From Clitopilus passeckerianus (lineage: Eukaryota > Basidiomycota > Agaricomycetes > Agaricales > Entolomataceae), in contig CALYLX010000064.1 of NCBI GenBank assembly GCA_944990035.1, positions 62,001-126,000 on the forward strand: a stretch of 64,000 nt of DNA, given 5' to 3'. The notes below the pieces were generated by a model that worked only from the letters and a program-made list of their open reading frames with translations, ran no database searches and had not been told where the DNA came from. Every line of letters starts with the position of its first letter. Positions within the stretch are counted from its first letter, which is position 1. The translations under genes were made by a program, and so were the position numbers. This document shows, one piece after another, positions 19,347-30,133 of the stretch.

Positions 19347-20851
19347 ATGACCCCTTCAAGACGACCGCTTGTAACTCTCAGCCTCGAGCCGCTGTCTAAT
19401 ACTGCGCCAAGGAGTAATTCATCAGACTTCACGCAAGACGATGAAAACGGACATAGCTCAAAGAAGTTATGGCTGCGATACCTCCCGGTTGCTGGTGAGT
19501 AATGGATCATGAGGTGCGTTGGGTCCATGCTAAGGCTTGTTGGGTTTTGCAGGAACTGTTGCATTATTGCTTTCGCCACATCCTTCGATCCTTATCGTCC
19601 TCATAAATCATCACCTACGGACTCTAAACAGACCATTCCTTTTTATAACCCATCTTTTAATCATCTACACCCTCACCATAATGGCATTCTCCTCGTTGAT
19701 TGTATGCGTCACCCGAAATCCCGGAACTGTGTCCACAGATTCTGGAGGGGACCCAGAAGAAGAGGTCGGGGTCACCCAAGCTCTCATGCAAAACGATGAC
19801 TTTGCAGCACCAGGGAGATGGTGCCGGAAATGCTGGGTCAGTGGCGTATGCCATTCATCTTTCCTCGGAGCTCACAGATTTACAGGCCCCGAAGCCAGAA
19901 AGGACACATCATTGTTCAACCTGTGGATGCTGCGTTCTCAAAATGGGTGAGTTGGATGGACTATGTGCACACAAATGAAGTTCATGTGCGTCATTCTTAG
20001 ATCATCATTGTCCATGGCTTGGACAGTGCATCGTAAGGGACTCATTCCCGGGATAACGCTCATATTACTGACCTAGCACATAGGGCTATAGAACATATCC
20101 TGCCTTCCTTCACTTTCTTGGATCTATCACCTTGCTCGCTATCTATCTCGCAATCATTTCTGTTGATGCCATATGGTATGCCTTTAATAATGTTTTTGGA
20201 GTGGTAAGTCCCTTAAATCTACCTGGAAAGGAACACTTTCTGATGCAGCTTCCCAGGATCCAAGCACTCCCCTCCACGAACTCTTCCTTGCCTTCATGGG
20301 CATGATATTCACACTCGTAATCGGATCATTCTTTGGCTACCACCTGTGGCTTGTAACGTAAGTGTTATGAGGCCATCCATAACGAATTCACGGATGCTTT
20401 AGATATTTTCACTAACCCCATCTCTTAGAACAAATCAGACGACCCTGGAACATATCTCACCGTTTCTCCTTCTGAAATACCTCCCGCCTCTTCCTCCCAC
20501 TGGGCATTCACTGTCCGACCCACCGCTTGAACCCGAACTATCTGGGCCTCAGCGAAGATTAGTCAGAGATGCCCACAGAGCCATCCATATGTTTGATGTT
20601 GGATGGAGGAAGAACTGGTCCCAGGTTCTCGGCTTTGATTTCGAAAATGGTTGGTTTGTCAGACTGTGGTATGGAGGTGCATCGTGAGTACTTGATCTAT
20701 CATCCTTCTTCTTGTGCTTTGTAAGGACATTTAAGTTGATAATCGCATCTACAGGCCCGGCGATGGGAAACATTTTCCGAGGAATCCTCAGGCCGAAACG
20801 ATGCTTTCAAGGCTAGCCACGGAGCTCGTAAAGCTCGATCGCAACTATTAG
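19347..20851 (+). CDS. DHHC palmitoyltransferase
   Basis: Starts MTPSRRPLVTLSLE at 19347 and is interrupted by at least five short introns. Two hydrophobic segments (AGTVALLLSPHPSILIVLIN and a following FLFITHLLIIYTLTIMAF) precede the zinc-binding cysteine-rich domain: CRKCWAPKPERTHHC, STCGCCVLKM, then DHHCPWLGQC across an intron. Two further membrane segments follow (FLGSITLLAIYLAIISVDA and FLAFMGMIFTLVIG), then the TTxE-like TTNQTTLEH. This is the full topology of a protein S-acyltransferase, which attaches palmitate to membrane proteins. The sequence after DHHC (QCIGYRTYPAF) is closer to Pfa3-type than to NCVG-type enzymes; the exact subfamily is a guess. Confidence 0.9.
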
Positions 20852-21504
20852 ACTCTTGTATATTCGACATTTAATTGCTATCATACGTCGTGACTTACTT
20901 TGGGCGATTGTTAAAAATGGCGTGCTCATCGCGTTATGCAAATGAAGACAGGTATATATCACGTCCACATTTGCAGAGTTCATGATCCTTCCCCCTGCCA
21001 CACGGAGTTTCTGACCTCACTTCTTACCCGGGAACAGAATTGGTAACTCAGTTCACTGTTACTCTGTCTACGACGACCGATGCTCTGCCGATGGCCCGTG
21101 GCCGATACCTCAAAATAACGCTAAAGAGAGCAGAATGATTACCACCTGAGACCGCACGTTTCCCTTTGGCCAGATCTCGTGGCCCGCCTGGCAGAGGAGA
21201 TGGGAGGAGTGGTTCCTGATTGGATTGGTGCAGCAGGGTTTTGGGGTGAACGTGACTAAGGATCCTCGGTGAGCACGTTCAGATTTCTGTGGCGGCAATC
21301 ATTCCTAATGTGGGACGGCAGGATCTCGTCCACCGTTTTTCCTACAAACCTCTAGTTGAAAGGAGCCAAGAGCCAGGACGGCCGTGACAAGGATCATTGC
21401 TGATGTCATCCCTGGAGAGAACGCGTTCGCCAATGCTACCCCCTATAAATACCTCCCGCTCGGCACTCTTTACCTCCAACCAAATCGCCTTTCAGTTTCT
21501 CCCG
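20852..21504. other. Intergenic region upstream of egt1
   Basis: About 650 bp: the 3' flank of the DHHC gene, then the egt1 promoter. Apart from the TATA box at 21444 I see nothing that I can name. Confidence 0.5.
21444..21450 (+). promoter_or_regulatory. TATA box of egt1
   Basis: TATAAAT, 61 bp upstream of the ATG at 21505. Its position would place the RNA start near 21475, which rules out the in-frame ATGs upstream (21397 onward) as the usual start. Confidence 0.6.
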
Positions 21505-24500
21505 ATGCCTGCAGAAATCGTTCATCTTCATTCCGGGGATGGCCCTGACCTCACCGAGGACATCGTTAGTGGGTTAACGCGTCCATCGGGCGAGAAGAAC
21601 CTCCCAACTATGCTCCTTTACGACGAGAGGGGTCTGCGATTATACGACGATATTACGACCAAGGCACCTGAATACTACCTCTTTGGGGCTGAAGAGAGCA
21701 TCCTCAAGACAAAGGCAGACGAAATCGTCCGAGCGATGCATCGGGGAGACGAAGCTCTAGCCGACGAAGTCGTTTTAGAACTTGGTGCAGGGTAAGTACC
21801 GCCTAAATACACCTTTCCCTACCCATACCTGTTACGGGTTCTCCGTTCAGAAAGGCGGTTGACATTTCTTCGCGCATCATTCAATGTGCTCCGCCAATGC
21901 GTTCATGAATTGATCACGCGCTTCTCACATGAAGATCTAATCAACTTCGGATCTCTGTTTATCTGACACACTTCCGTTATCAGGGCACTCCGCAAGACTT
22001 CCCATATACTATCGGGCCTCTCTAGGCTAGTTCCGTCCCCTGGATCCCACACTCCGATTACTTATTACGCCCTTGACCTTGAGGAAAGGGAAATCGAACG
22101 CACACTTGGTGAAATCTCCATGTCAGAAATTGGCAAAGAACTCGAAGGCAAAGTCCTGACCAAAGGAATCTGTGGTACTTACGATGACGGACTGAAGTTC
22201 GTTGAGGATGGTGGACTCGGTTCCCCTATTTCCCCTCTCGATAAGATGTCGTTCTGGAGGACCCAGACTGGGAACATTTCCCCTCTCTCGGACTTCTCGT
22301 CGTCCGAGAGTAGTGCTTCTGACAGCAACGAGAGCTCTAACCCTACTACCCCGAGCGAAAGCCAGCGACCTTTACACATCCTCTTCCTCGGGTCCTCGTT
22401 GGGAAATTTTACTCGAGAAAGTGCAGAGGGCTTCTTGCGAGCGCTTCCTCTGCGCGCTGGCTCAGGAGACACCTTGTTAATCGGTTTGGACCATGATAAT
22501 GAACGCGAGGTCATCGAAGAGGCCTACAACGACCCCCAGGGTCATACAAAGCGCTTCATCATGAACGGCTTGAAAGTCGCCGGAAGAACTCTGGGCGACG
22601 AGAACCTCTTCGATGAAGAGAATTGGGAATATATCAACCAATACGTTTTGGTAAGGTTCCTCCATAAACTGATCCTCTGAGCTTCTTCTGACCCCTTTCC
22701 AGGCTAAGCGCCAGCACGAGGCCTTCTACAAGTCACGAAAGGCCCACGCCGTCAACCTCCCTACCGGGCAGGCGATCAGCTTCGCTGAAGGAGAGATGCT
22801 CAAGGTCGAGCAGTCTATGAAGGTTGGTGTCTTCGTGAACTCGTATCAGGCTTCTCTCATACAGTTCCTTCAGTTCTCTGAGAACGATACACACAAGCTG
22901 TTCATTAACAGTAACCTTCGTCCCATACAACGCTGGATGGATGATTCGCATCGCTACTCTCTCTGGCTTCTTGAACGACCACCTTTCACATTCCCTCTCA
23001 TCAAGCAGCCTACGAAGGACTTCACTCCTTTCGGCATGCCGACCATTCACGAATGGGAACAGATGTGGGCCGCATGGGATCTTATCACGAGGACCATGAT
23101 TCCTCCCAGCATGCTCTATCAGAAGCCAATCGACTTGCGTCATATTTGCTTGTTCTATCTTGGCCACATTCCCACCTTCCAGGATATCCATTTATCTCGA
23201 TTGCTGAAGGAGCCCCATATCGAACCTGAAGAGTTCAAATACATTTTCGAGGTCTGTAATGTAAGCTTTAGTCACCGGTAACCCACTAAACGTGATTTAC
23301 AGAGAGGAATCGATCCTCATGTTGACGATCCTACTCAGTGCCATGTAGGATACTTCGCCCCTAAATGAGGTTTTGAGGCTGATTTGCGAAATTAGCCACA
23401 TTCGGAAGTCCCAACCAAAGATGAAGATTGGCCTTCCCTCACCTCCATCCTTCAATTCACCTCTAGCGTGAGGGCTCGTGTTTTGAAGCTTTACCAGGAT
23501 ATCAAATCAGGCAAAGTCCCTTTGACGAGGAAGATGGTCCGGGTTCTGTTCATGACATATGAGCACGAAGGCATGCACGCCGAGACCCTGCTTTACATGC
23601 TCCTTCAACGCGCTGGTAGCGGCACCATTCCTCCATCCGGCTTTGCAGTTCCTTCTTGGAAATCACTTACCGAAAGCTGGAAAGCCACACCCCGACTCAA
23701 ATCCGAGACGGTGACTCTTGGTCCCGAGACTATCACCTTGGGCCATGACGATCGGGAGGCAGATGATGAGACCGAGCCTGTCGGTGCCCATGAGTTTGGT
23801 TGGGATAACGAACATCCCAATCGGACCGTTGAAGTCGGGCAGTTCAAGATCAGTTGGCGTCCTGTTTCAAACGGCGATTACTGTGCTTTCTACACTGGCG
23901 AAGGCAAAGGGAAGGTTGAGCTCCCCAAGACCTGGGTAGAAGAAAACGGAGAGATTTTGGTAAGTTCACTTTATCTGTCCGTCAATGCATTGTCATTAAC
24001 GTTGCTTAGGTTCGTACTCTGTATGGTCCAATTTCCATGGAAATTGCCCAGGACTGGCCCGTTATGACCTCGTACAATGACCTTTCCACCTACGTCACCA
24101 TCAGGGGAGGTCGTATTCCTTCAGAGCCTGAACTCCGCCTCTTCTACCAGAAATTCGATGCTGGGTACGAGGGTGGAGGCAACGTCGGCTTCCGCAACTG
24201 GCACCCAGTTCCGTAAGTTTTCATCGAGCAAGGTCATCGTCCATAATGCTGATTTTCCCCTAGGGCGACGACGGGAGGGGAGCGGGACGGGGGGAAAGGA
24301 ACGAATGGAGGTGTGTGGGAGTGGACCTCAACAACTTTCGACAAACACGACGGATTCATCCCGTCTGAATTATATCCTGGGTGAGTCACTGACCTTGGTT
24401 TCAATCTGGTTACCAATTCCTCATTTCACGTCACAGTTATTCCATGGATTTCTTTGATGGATTGCACAAGGTTGTGGTACGTCGCATTTCGTTGTTAATA

Positions 24501-24654
24501 CTTCAAGCATAGGCTAACGATCGACCTCCAGCTTGGTGGATCCTTCGCAACCATTCCTCGCATGTCGGAGAGACGCACTCTGATCAACTGGTATCAACGC
24601 AACTATCCATACCCTTGGATCGGAGCTCGTATCGCATACGACATTGTCGATTAG
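21505..24654 (+). CDS. egt1: Ergothioneine biosynthesis protein Egt1
   Basis: Starts MPAEIVHLHSGDGPD and ends ARIAYDIVD, with about seven introns. The N-terminal half is the histidine N-methyltransferase (LYDERGLRLYDDITT, then APEYYLFGAE, EVVLELGAG, LGSSLGNFTRE, GLDHD), which trimethylates histidine to hercynine. The C-terminal half is the iron-dependent EgtB-like and formylglycine-enzyme-like part (LRHICLFYLGHIPTFQDIH, HEGMHAETLLYMLLQ, WEWTSTTFDKHDGF, LGGSFATIPR), which joins hercynine to cysteine as a sulfoxide. This bifunctional layout is that of fungal Egt1. A Ser-rich stretch (about 22220-22370) interrupts the methyltransferase. The start is fixed by the TATA box at 21444. Confidence 0.95.
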
Positions 24655-24829
24655 GCGGGCATGGACAGCAAGCAAATTGTCAAACGGAATACTTATGGAA
24701 ACCTTATTTGTGCTATTAGTATTTAACGGGCAGATTCGGCCAATCATGAAAACCTAGCTTGTATTTGTATTCGTCAAATGCTTTGTATATCAATGAAATT
24801 GCGTTTCCTGAGTTGTTCTTGCCACCCAA

Positions 24830-26204
24830 CTACTCGCCTATAACTTGCCAGAAGTCCTCTACTTCGCCACCTTCATTCATCTTGACAATAGGTATGGAAA
24901 GGCCAGCGACTGTGTCGTGCTTGCCGCGCAAGTATGTCTGAGCATATTGCAAAACCAAACGCCTCTCGTTTAGGGATGCGCCGCGTCCTAACCAAATGTA
25001 AACTGCCGCTTTCTTGGGGTCGCGGGCATCGTCCAGAAGGAAAGCATCGGAGGAACTGAGAGAATGTCGAGAAACAGGTAAGGCGGGCTCGATGGAGGGT
25101 GCTCCTGAGTCGTCCGATACGCGGAAGAGGCGTGGTTCATGTTCGGCTGGGGCTTGAGGTTTTGGAGCAACAGTAGTGACCCCCTCGCCGAATTTAGCCA
25201 GGAATACGCCAGCTCCCGGTGAACCTTCGTCTGCAAAGGCTCGAATGAGGGTCAGGTTACTCGTCCATATGCAATTGGGACTTACCGTAGACAGTCACCT
25301 GGCACTGTCCCTGTCGCCCTTCAACAAGGCTTTGCACAAACTCAGCCGCTTTGAACTTCTCCTTGCCCAGGCTGTCCTTCGTATTGAACTGCAACACCTC
25401 GCTCCCTGTATCATATACGTAGACATCCCCTTCAACGAGACTTGACGCTTCCGGTGCCACCTCTCTAACCACCAGTCGAGAAGTACCGGCGCCTCCAGTG
25501 CTGATAGAAGCGACTCGATAGAGCCTTTGGATGTCCAATGGAGGGGCTTCAGTGACATGATGAAAGCCTGTGGACACACCTCCACGAAGGCAGACGAATC
25601 GAAGGAAGTAGGAGAGGAAGCGGGTTGATTCGCTGCCTTGGACTTCCCTGTATTGGACGGGTTTTCCGTGGAGATCTAGGAGGCATGTTGAGTGATGCCT
25701 TTCAAATGATGAAGTGACCAGAAGAAAGCTCACGATCGTCTAGTTCAACGGTTTTGTAGGCTGCTGTGCCTGCCTCATCTTGTGTGGTGTTCTGTCCCAG
25801 CCAGAAATGGAGCTTGTACGACAAAGCTTCATCGTGTGGATCTTTCCGGTAAGTCTGGACGGGGGCCAAATGAATTCTGAGTATGACTGTTCGAGGCCAT
25901 GGAAGTGACTTACCTGTAAGAGAATATAGGAATCCCCATCGTAGAAGGAACCATATCTATCCTCAGGCCAGTCAACGATATTAAACTTCTCAACACGCCA
26001 GATCTTCAATCCAGGTTCGACCCCCGCGTCCTTCCATGCAGCTTCGGTGTCTCCAGCACGTTCTCGTACGCGTTGTTCAAGCTGTGAGGCGAATCATTAG
26101 GTTCGCCCTCAAAACAGGGAGTACTGTAGTCATACATCTGAGCCCAGCAGAGCAATGTTGGAGTCTTCGATCTTGTAAACCTCAGGTCGGGTTAGATGAG
26201 CCAT
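24830..26204 (-). CDS. Severin/gelsolin-like actin-binding protein
   Basis: Starts [20 protein letters not shown] at 26204, stop at 24830. Spliced, it gives roughly 390 residues with three gelsolin repeats: the first around [31 protein letters not shown] and [15 protein letters not shown]; the second around [18 protein letters not shown]; the third near [20 protein letters not shown]. The length fits severin or fragmin (three repeats), not full gelsolin or villin (six). Such proteins cap and sever actin filaments in a calcium-dependent way in the cytoplasm. It lies tail to tail with egt1, 175 bp away. Confidence 0.9.
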
Positions 26205-26397
26205 GGTCGAGGTCGAGGTAGGAGGAACGATGGTGGTCAATGAGGTCGAAGACTAGTGGAGTACGGTTGCTACGGACCGGCGGGTACACCATAGTCGACT
26301 CCTCGAAAACCTGAAGGGAGAAGGGCATGACTGCTGTACTCAAAGAAGAAATGGATAGGCTGCCGATAGTAATTAGTCAATACATTATATCCAAGGA

Positions 26398-28002
26398 TTA
26401 AAATACATTATTCATATTCCTCCTAGTAGGCTCTATCCAATCCAAATCGACCTGCTCAAATATCTCTTCCTCCGTAGACGACTGCAGCAACTCCCAAAAT
26501 CCGGTAATGGCCTTTATCTTCGGATCCTTGCTATCCTCTCGCCATTTCCAGAGTCCATTGGGAGTGAGCAACATCCCAAAGCTCTCTGCCCGCCCACACA
26601 TCATTTTCCACATTTGTTGATCCCCTGTTTCGGCGAGTAGTGCTGCTCCTCGTGACTTGAGTGGTGCGGTGCTGCAATTATGTGAGCCGCTTGTCTCTGC
26701 TATGAGAGGAGGGTTGACCTACATCAAACGCGCTTTTCGAAATTCACCTGCTTGGTCCTTTATTCCGGCTTTCCGGTCTCTCAGAGATTCCCAATCTCCA
26801 CCAGTGAGTTGTCGGGGTATACGTAGCACGCCGTTCCATTCGCTCAGTTTCGCGGACACCTGTTCGACGAGAACGCCTTGATCTTGGAGCATTGGGAGAA
26901 CAAGTTTATGAAGAGCCATGGTGCGCTTTGGTATCCTACTTTCGAGTATATCGTTCGTTTGTTTCGAAGTCCTGCCTTCCTCAAGAACTGGATGGCGTTT
27001 CGGAGGCGAGGGTATATGGCCGGATTCTGGATGCACTATCAAGAGATGGATTCCACTGTCATCCGACGACGCTCCTCGACGACTGTATTCCATATATGTG
27101 AGAGAGATAGAGCAGGTGTGGAATTGTTCACTAACATGGCGCCTGTCGGTATCACTTCCCACTCAGAGGGCAAACATTGTCGGACGAAACTCTGGTCGCT
27201 GGCCTATGAGTGAGGGACAGGGACAAGACACGATTTGGGGAACTTACAGCAAGAATGTCAAGCTCCTCTTTCTGCGCAGATTGTGATAGAGATTCAGAGT
27301 GCCTAATTAGCGCTTGTTGAGTTGGCGTGAGCATCGAGAAATATTTCTGTTTCATGACGTCCTCTATTCCTCGGCATCCTGCGTCATATAATTTTTCTGC
27401 CCTGACTTTGCTAACAATATGTTCAGAGAGGATGCAAACAAAATTAACGTGAGTAACATACCCAACCTTTGGTAAAGTCTTCAGCTCCTCCACTACCCGG
27501 ATGCGTTCAGCTTCATTGGCCAAAGTGGACTGGCTGGATTTTAGGTTTACTGTCTGGTTGATAGTTAGAATTTGGACGTACGTTTTGGGGAGAAGACGAC
27601 GCAAGATACTTCATTACTCGTTTTGTTATTCCAGAGCCTATACCATCAATCTAGGCCGCTCAGTCTAGAGGAAGGTGAAAGATTGGACCGACAGAGCTCA
27701 CAGAACGCAGGTCCTCTGAATTTCGTATTGGGTGATGGATCTCAGCCAGTTTTTGCATGGCAGAAGAGTATGAGTTAAGCTTATATCGACTCGGTGTACT
27801 GCGTGCTCGTTCCCGCTCCCTCTCTGCGAAAAACTTTCAGAACCGAATTATGAGCATTCCTTATGATGTACGGACCTGACTTGAGCATTTCAATAATACC
27901 ATCGTTAGGATTTGATGAAGTTGTATACCCAGCGGTGGCAAAGTAGAGGACCTTTGAGTTACAGCGACATCGACTGCAGGATACCAGAGCGCGAGAGAAC
28001 AT
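26398..28002 (-). CDS. Family X DNA polymerase-like, likely inactive
   Basis: Starts MFSRALVSCSRCRCNS, a basic, Ser-rich N-terminus that could be a mitochondrial presequence. Spliced over about seven introns it shows the 8-kDa-like domain (GIIEMLKS ... GSGITKRVMKYLASSSP), a helix-hairpin-helix (EELKTLPKVGKVRAEKLYDAG), and palm/thumb motifs: SEWEVIPTGAIRRGASS, LLIVHPE, KSRGAALLAETGDQQMW, NGLWKWR, IFEQVDLDWIEP. In active family members the palm reads D-x-D-x-L-x-T-H-P; here the pair is G-I-H (codons 27046-27054). The third Asp, normally in R-R-L-D-I, is replaced in RKARLITAP (Arg codon 26728-26730). It shares a 231-bp divergent promoter with the SNF5 gene. Confidence 0.85.
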
Positions 28003-28233
28003 TGCCGTGAACCAAGTCGAAAGTCAAGGTGGCCAGCGACGACATTGCCAAGCTCGTGACGTCGGTGCGTGACGACTGCGTGACATCTCGCGTTTCGTTT
28101 TCTCTGCCGCCGCCTCCGCCGTCTTAGAGGGTTCTTCGAAGTTCTTGCCGTTGTGCTCTTATAGGAGCTTAAGGAAGAAGGGACATCTATACTCAACACG
28201 CTGAAAAAAGCTGGCCTATAATTGTCAACAACG

Positions 28234-30133
28234 ATGGCAGAAGGACAACCAGCTTCGGGGCCATCAACCTTGCCGGCGACGACAGCATTCAATACGATGA
28301 CCGACCTTCAGCTGAAGCAAACTATATCACAGCTTTCCTCGTATGCCTCACCGCAACCACAGACTGCCCAGCAGCGCCAAGGTGTGCTTTCTGATATACG
28401 ATAATATGCCATACATCACTCACTAACCAAATTATTCACTTCAGCCTACATGAAAAATCTACATAACTGGTCATCAACATCTTCGCCAGCTTCAAAATCT
28501 CCGGCCCCCGGTACAAGGAGCAGCAGATCACGAGCAACACGCTCAAGCAACCTTGCTCCATCTACACCTCAGCCCCAGCCTCAACAATATGTTCCTCAGC
28601 CCGCCATGTATTCACAACCTGTTCAACATGCACCCGTCGTGTCTGCACATCCGCCAAATCCGCCGAAGCCACCATTACCGACTGCAACACAAGCATTGTA
28701 TACCACATATTCGTCAAGGCTCAGGACAGGAGCGACGTTGTTGATGCAGCCTGTACTTGCTACAACCACTACAGCAGGCACACGTGCAACAGGGAGAAGG
28801 GGAGCAGTGATCAATTATGCCGATCCCGGTTCTGGAGATGAGCTGCCTGACGCTGGTGCACTCGATTCAGATGACTCGGACTTCGCAGACAAGTCGAGAG
28901 CATCGCGAGCCGCTGGTAGGAGTCGTCCAAATGCAGGGATAAGTGTGTTCAATGCCACAACTGGCATTTCGTCAACACCAATGCCCCCTCCAAGACCGGA
29001 GAAGACTGAGGTCGAACAAAGTTATTTGGGAATGATTCCACCTTCGAGGTTCATTAAGCCTAGGCGGATGCTGCCCACCGCCCACGTCTACCCGTAAGCT
29101 TACTCGTCGTATATTCTTGATTTCGCGTTGACATACTTCCTATTAGAACCCAAGACATGATGGAAGAACATGCTTCCAAACGGTCGTCGTTGATCCCTAT
29201 ACGAGTGGAATTTGAAACAAACTCGCATAGAGTGCGAGACTGTTTCGTGTGGAATATCAACGAAGCCCTCATCAAACCCGAAATCTTTGCAAGAACGTTC
29301 TGTAATGACCTGGAGCTCGACCCAGAGACATGGGCAGAAACTATAGCCAATCAAATTCGAGCCCAGATAGAAGAGCATGAAGGCGTCGCATCGATGGATT
29401 TGGGGCAGGATGGTGCTGCGGCCCTCGACATATCACCACAAGGAGAGGAGTTCCCAGAGTGCCGTGTCATTCTCAGCGTGAGCGCCCTTCCGCGCCATAT
29501 GTTCAGCCGGAGACTAATTATCCGCTTCATACCAGATCGATGTCCAGATTGCCAACTATCACCTCATGGACCATATCGAATGGGACCTTCTCTCCCCACT
29601 CACTCCCGAAGAGTTCGCGAAGACTTTGTGTAAAGACATCGGGCTCGGCGGGGAAGCAATTCCCCTAGTAGCCCACGCCGTACATGAAGAGCTCATGAAG
29701 CATAAAAAAGATGCAGTGGAGTGGGGTGTCATCGGTGGTGATAACGCTACTGCGGAAGACACGGCAACCGCGGCCGGTGCAGTTGCTGCCAAAGATCGGC
29801 CTGGGCAGGGTTTCTTGAAGGACAAGACGGGCCTGGGGCTTGGTTGGGGAAGGGCGCCGAAGGACGGCCGAGGACCGAAGACGCTGAGGAGCGTATGGCG
29901 AGATTGGGCAGAGGCGGAGGAGTTTAGGACGAAATTTGAGGTACTGACTGCTGAGGAGGTAGAGCGAAGGGAGATCGAGAGAGAACGTGCGAGCAGGTGC
30001 GTCTTTTTCGTGGAGTTTCTCGCAGCGGCCCTGCTCTCTTTGATTTTACTGACTTGTTCACCCATCCAGACGACTTCGGAGAGAAACTTCTAAATTCCAG
30101 ACAACAAGAAGTACCAGATATAGAGTTCGTTAA
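28234..30133 (+). CDS. SNF5/SFH1 chromatin-remodelling subunit
   Basis: Starts MAEGQPASGPSTLPATTAFN at 28234; at least four introns. The first 280 residues are Pro/Gln/Ser-rich and disordered. The SNF5 domain follows with its two repeats: LIPIRVEFETNSHRVRDCF to DPETWAETIANQIRAQIEE, and across an intron DVQIANYHLMDHIEWDLLS to TPEEFAKTLCKDIGLGGE. The end (EFRTKFEVLTAEEVERREIE, RASRRLRRETSKF) is typical of the Sfh1/SMARCB1 family. The protein is a core subunit of SWI/SNF or RSC nucleosome remodellers; the sequence alone does not say which. A TTG-started extension upstream is ignored in favour of the ATG. Confidence 0.9.

Noticed and set aside
21397..21504. N-terminal extension of Egt1 starting at an upstream in-frame Met
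   Set aside because: The TATA box at 21444 lies inside the extension, so the RNA should start after it; the Met at 21505 also matches the family start.
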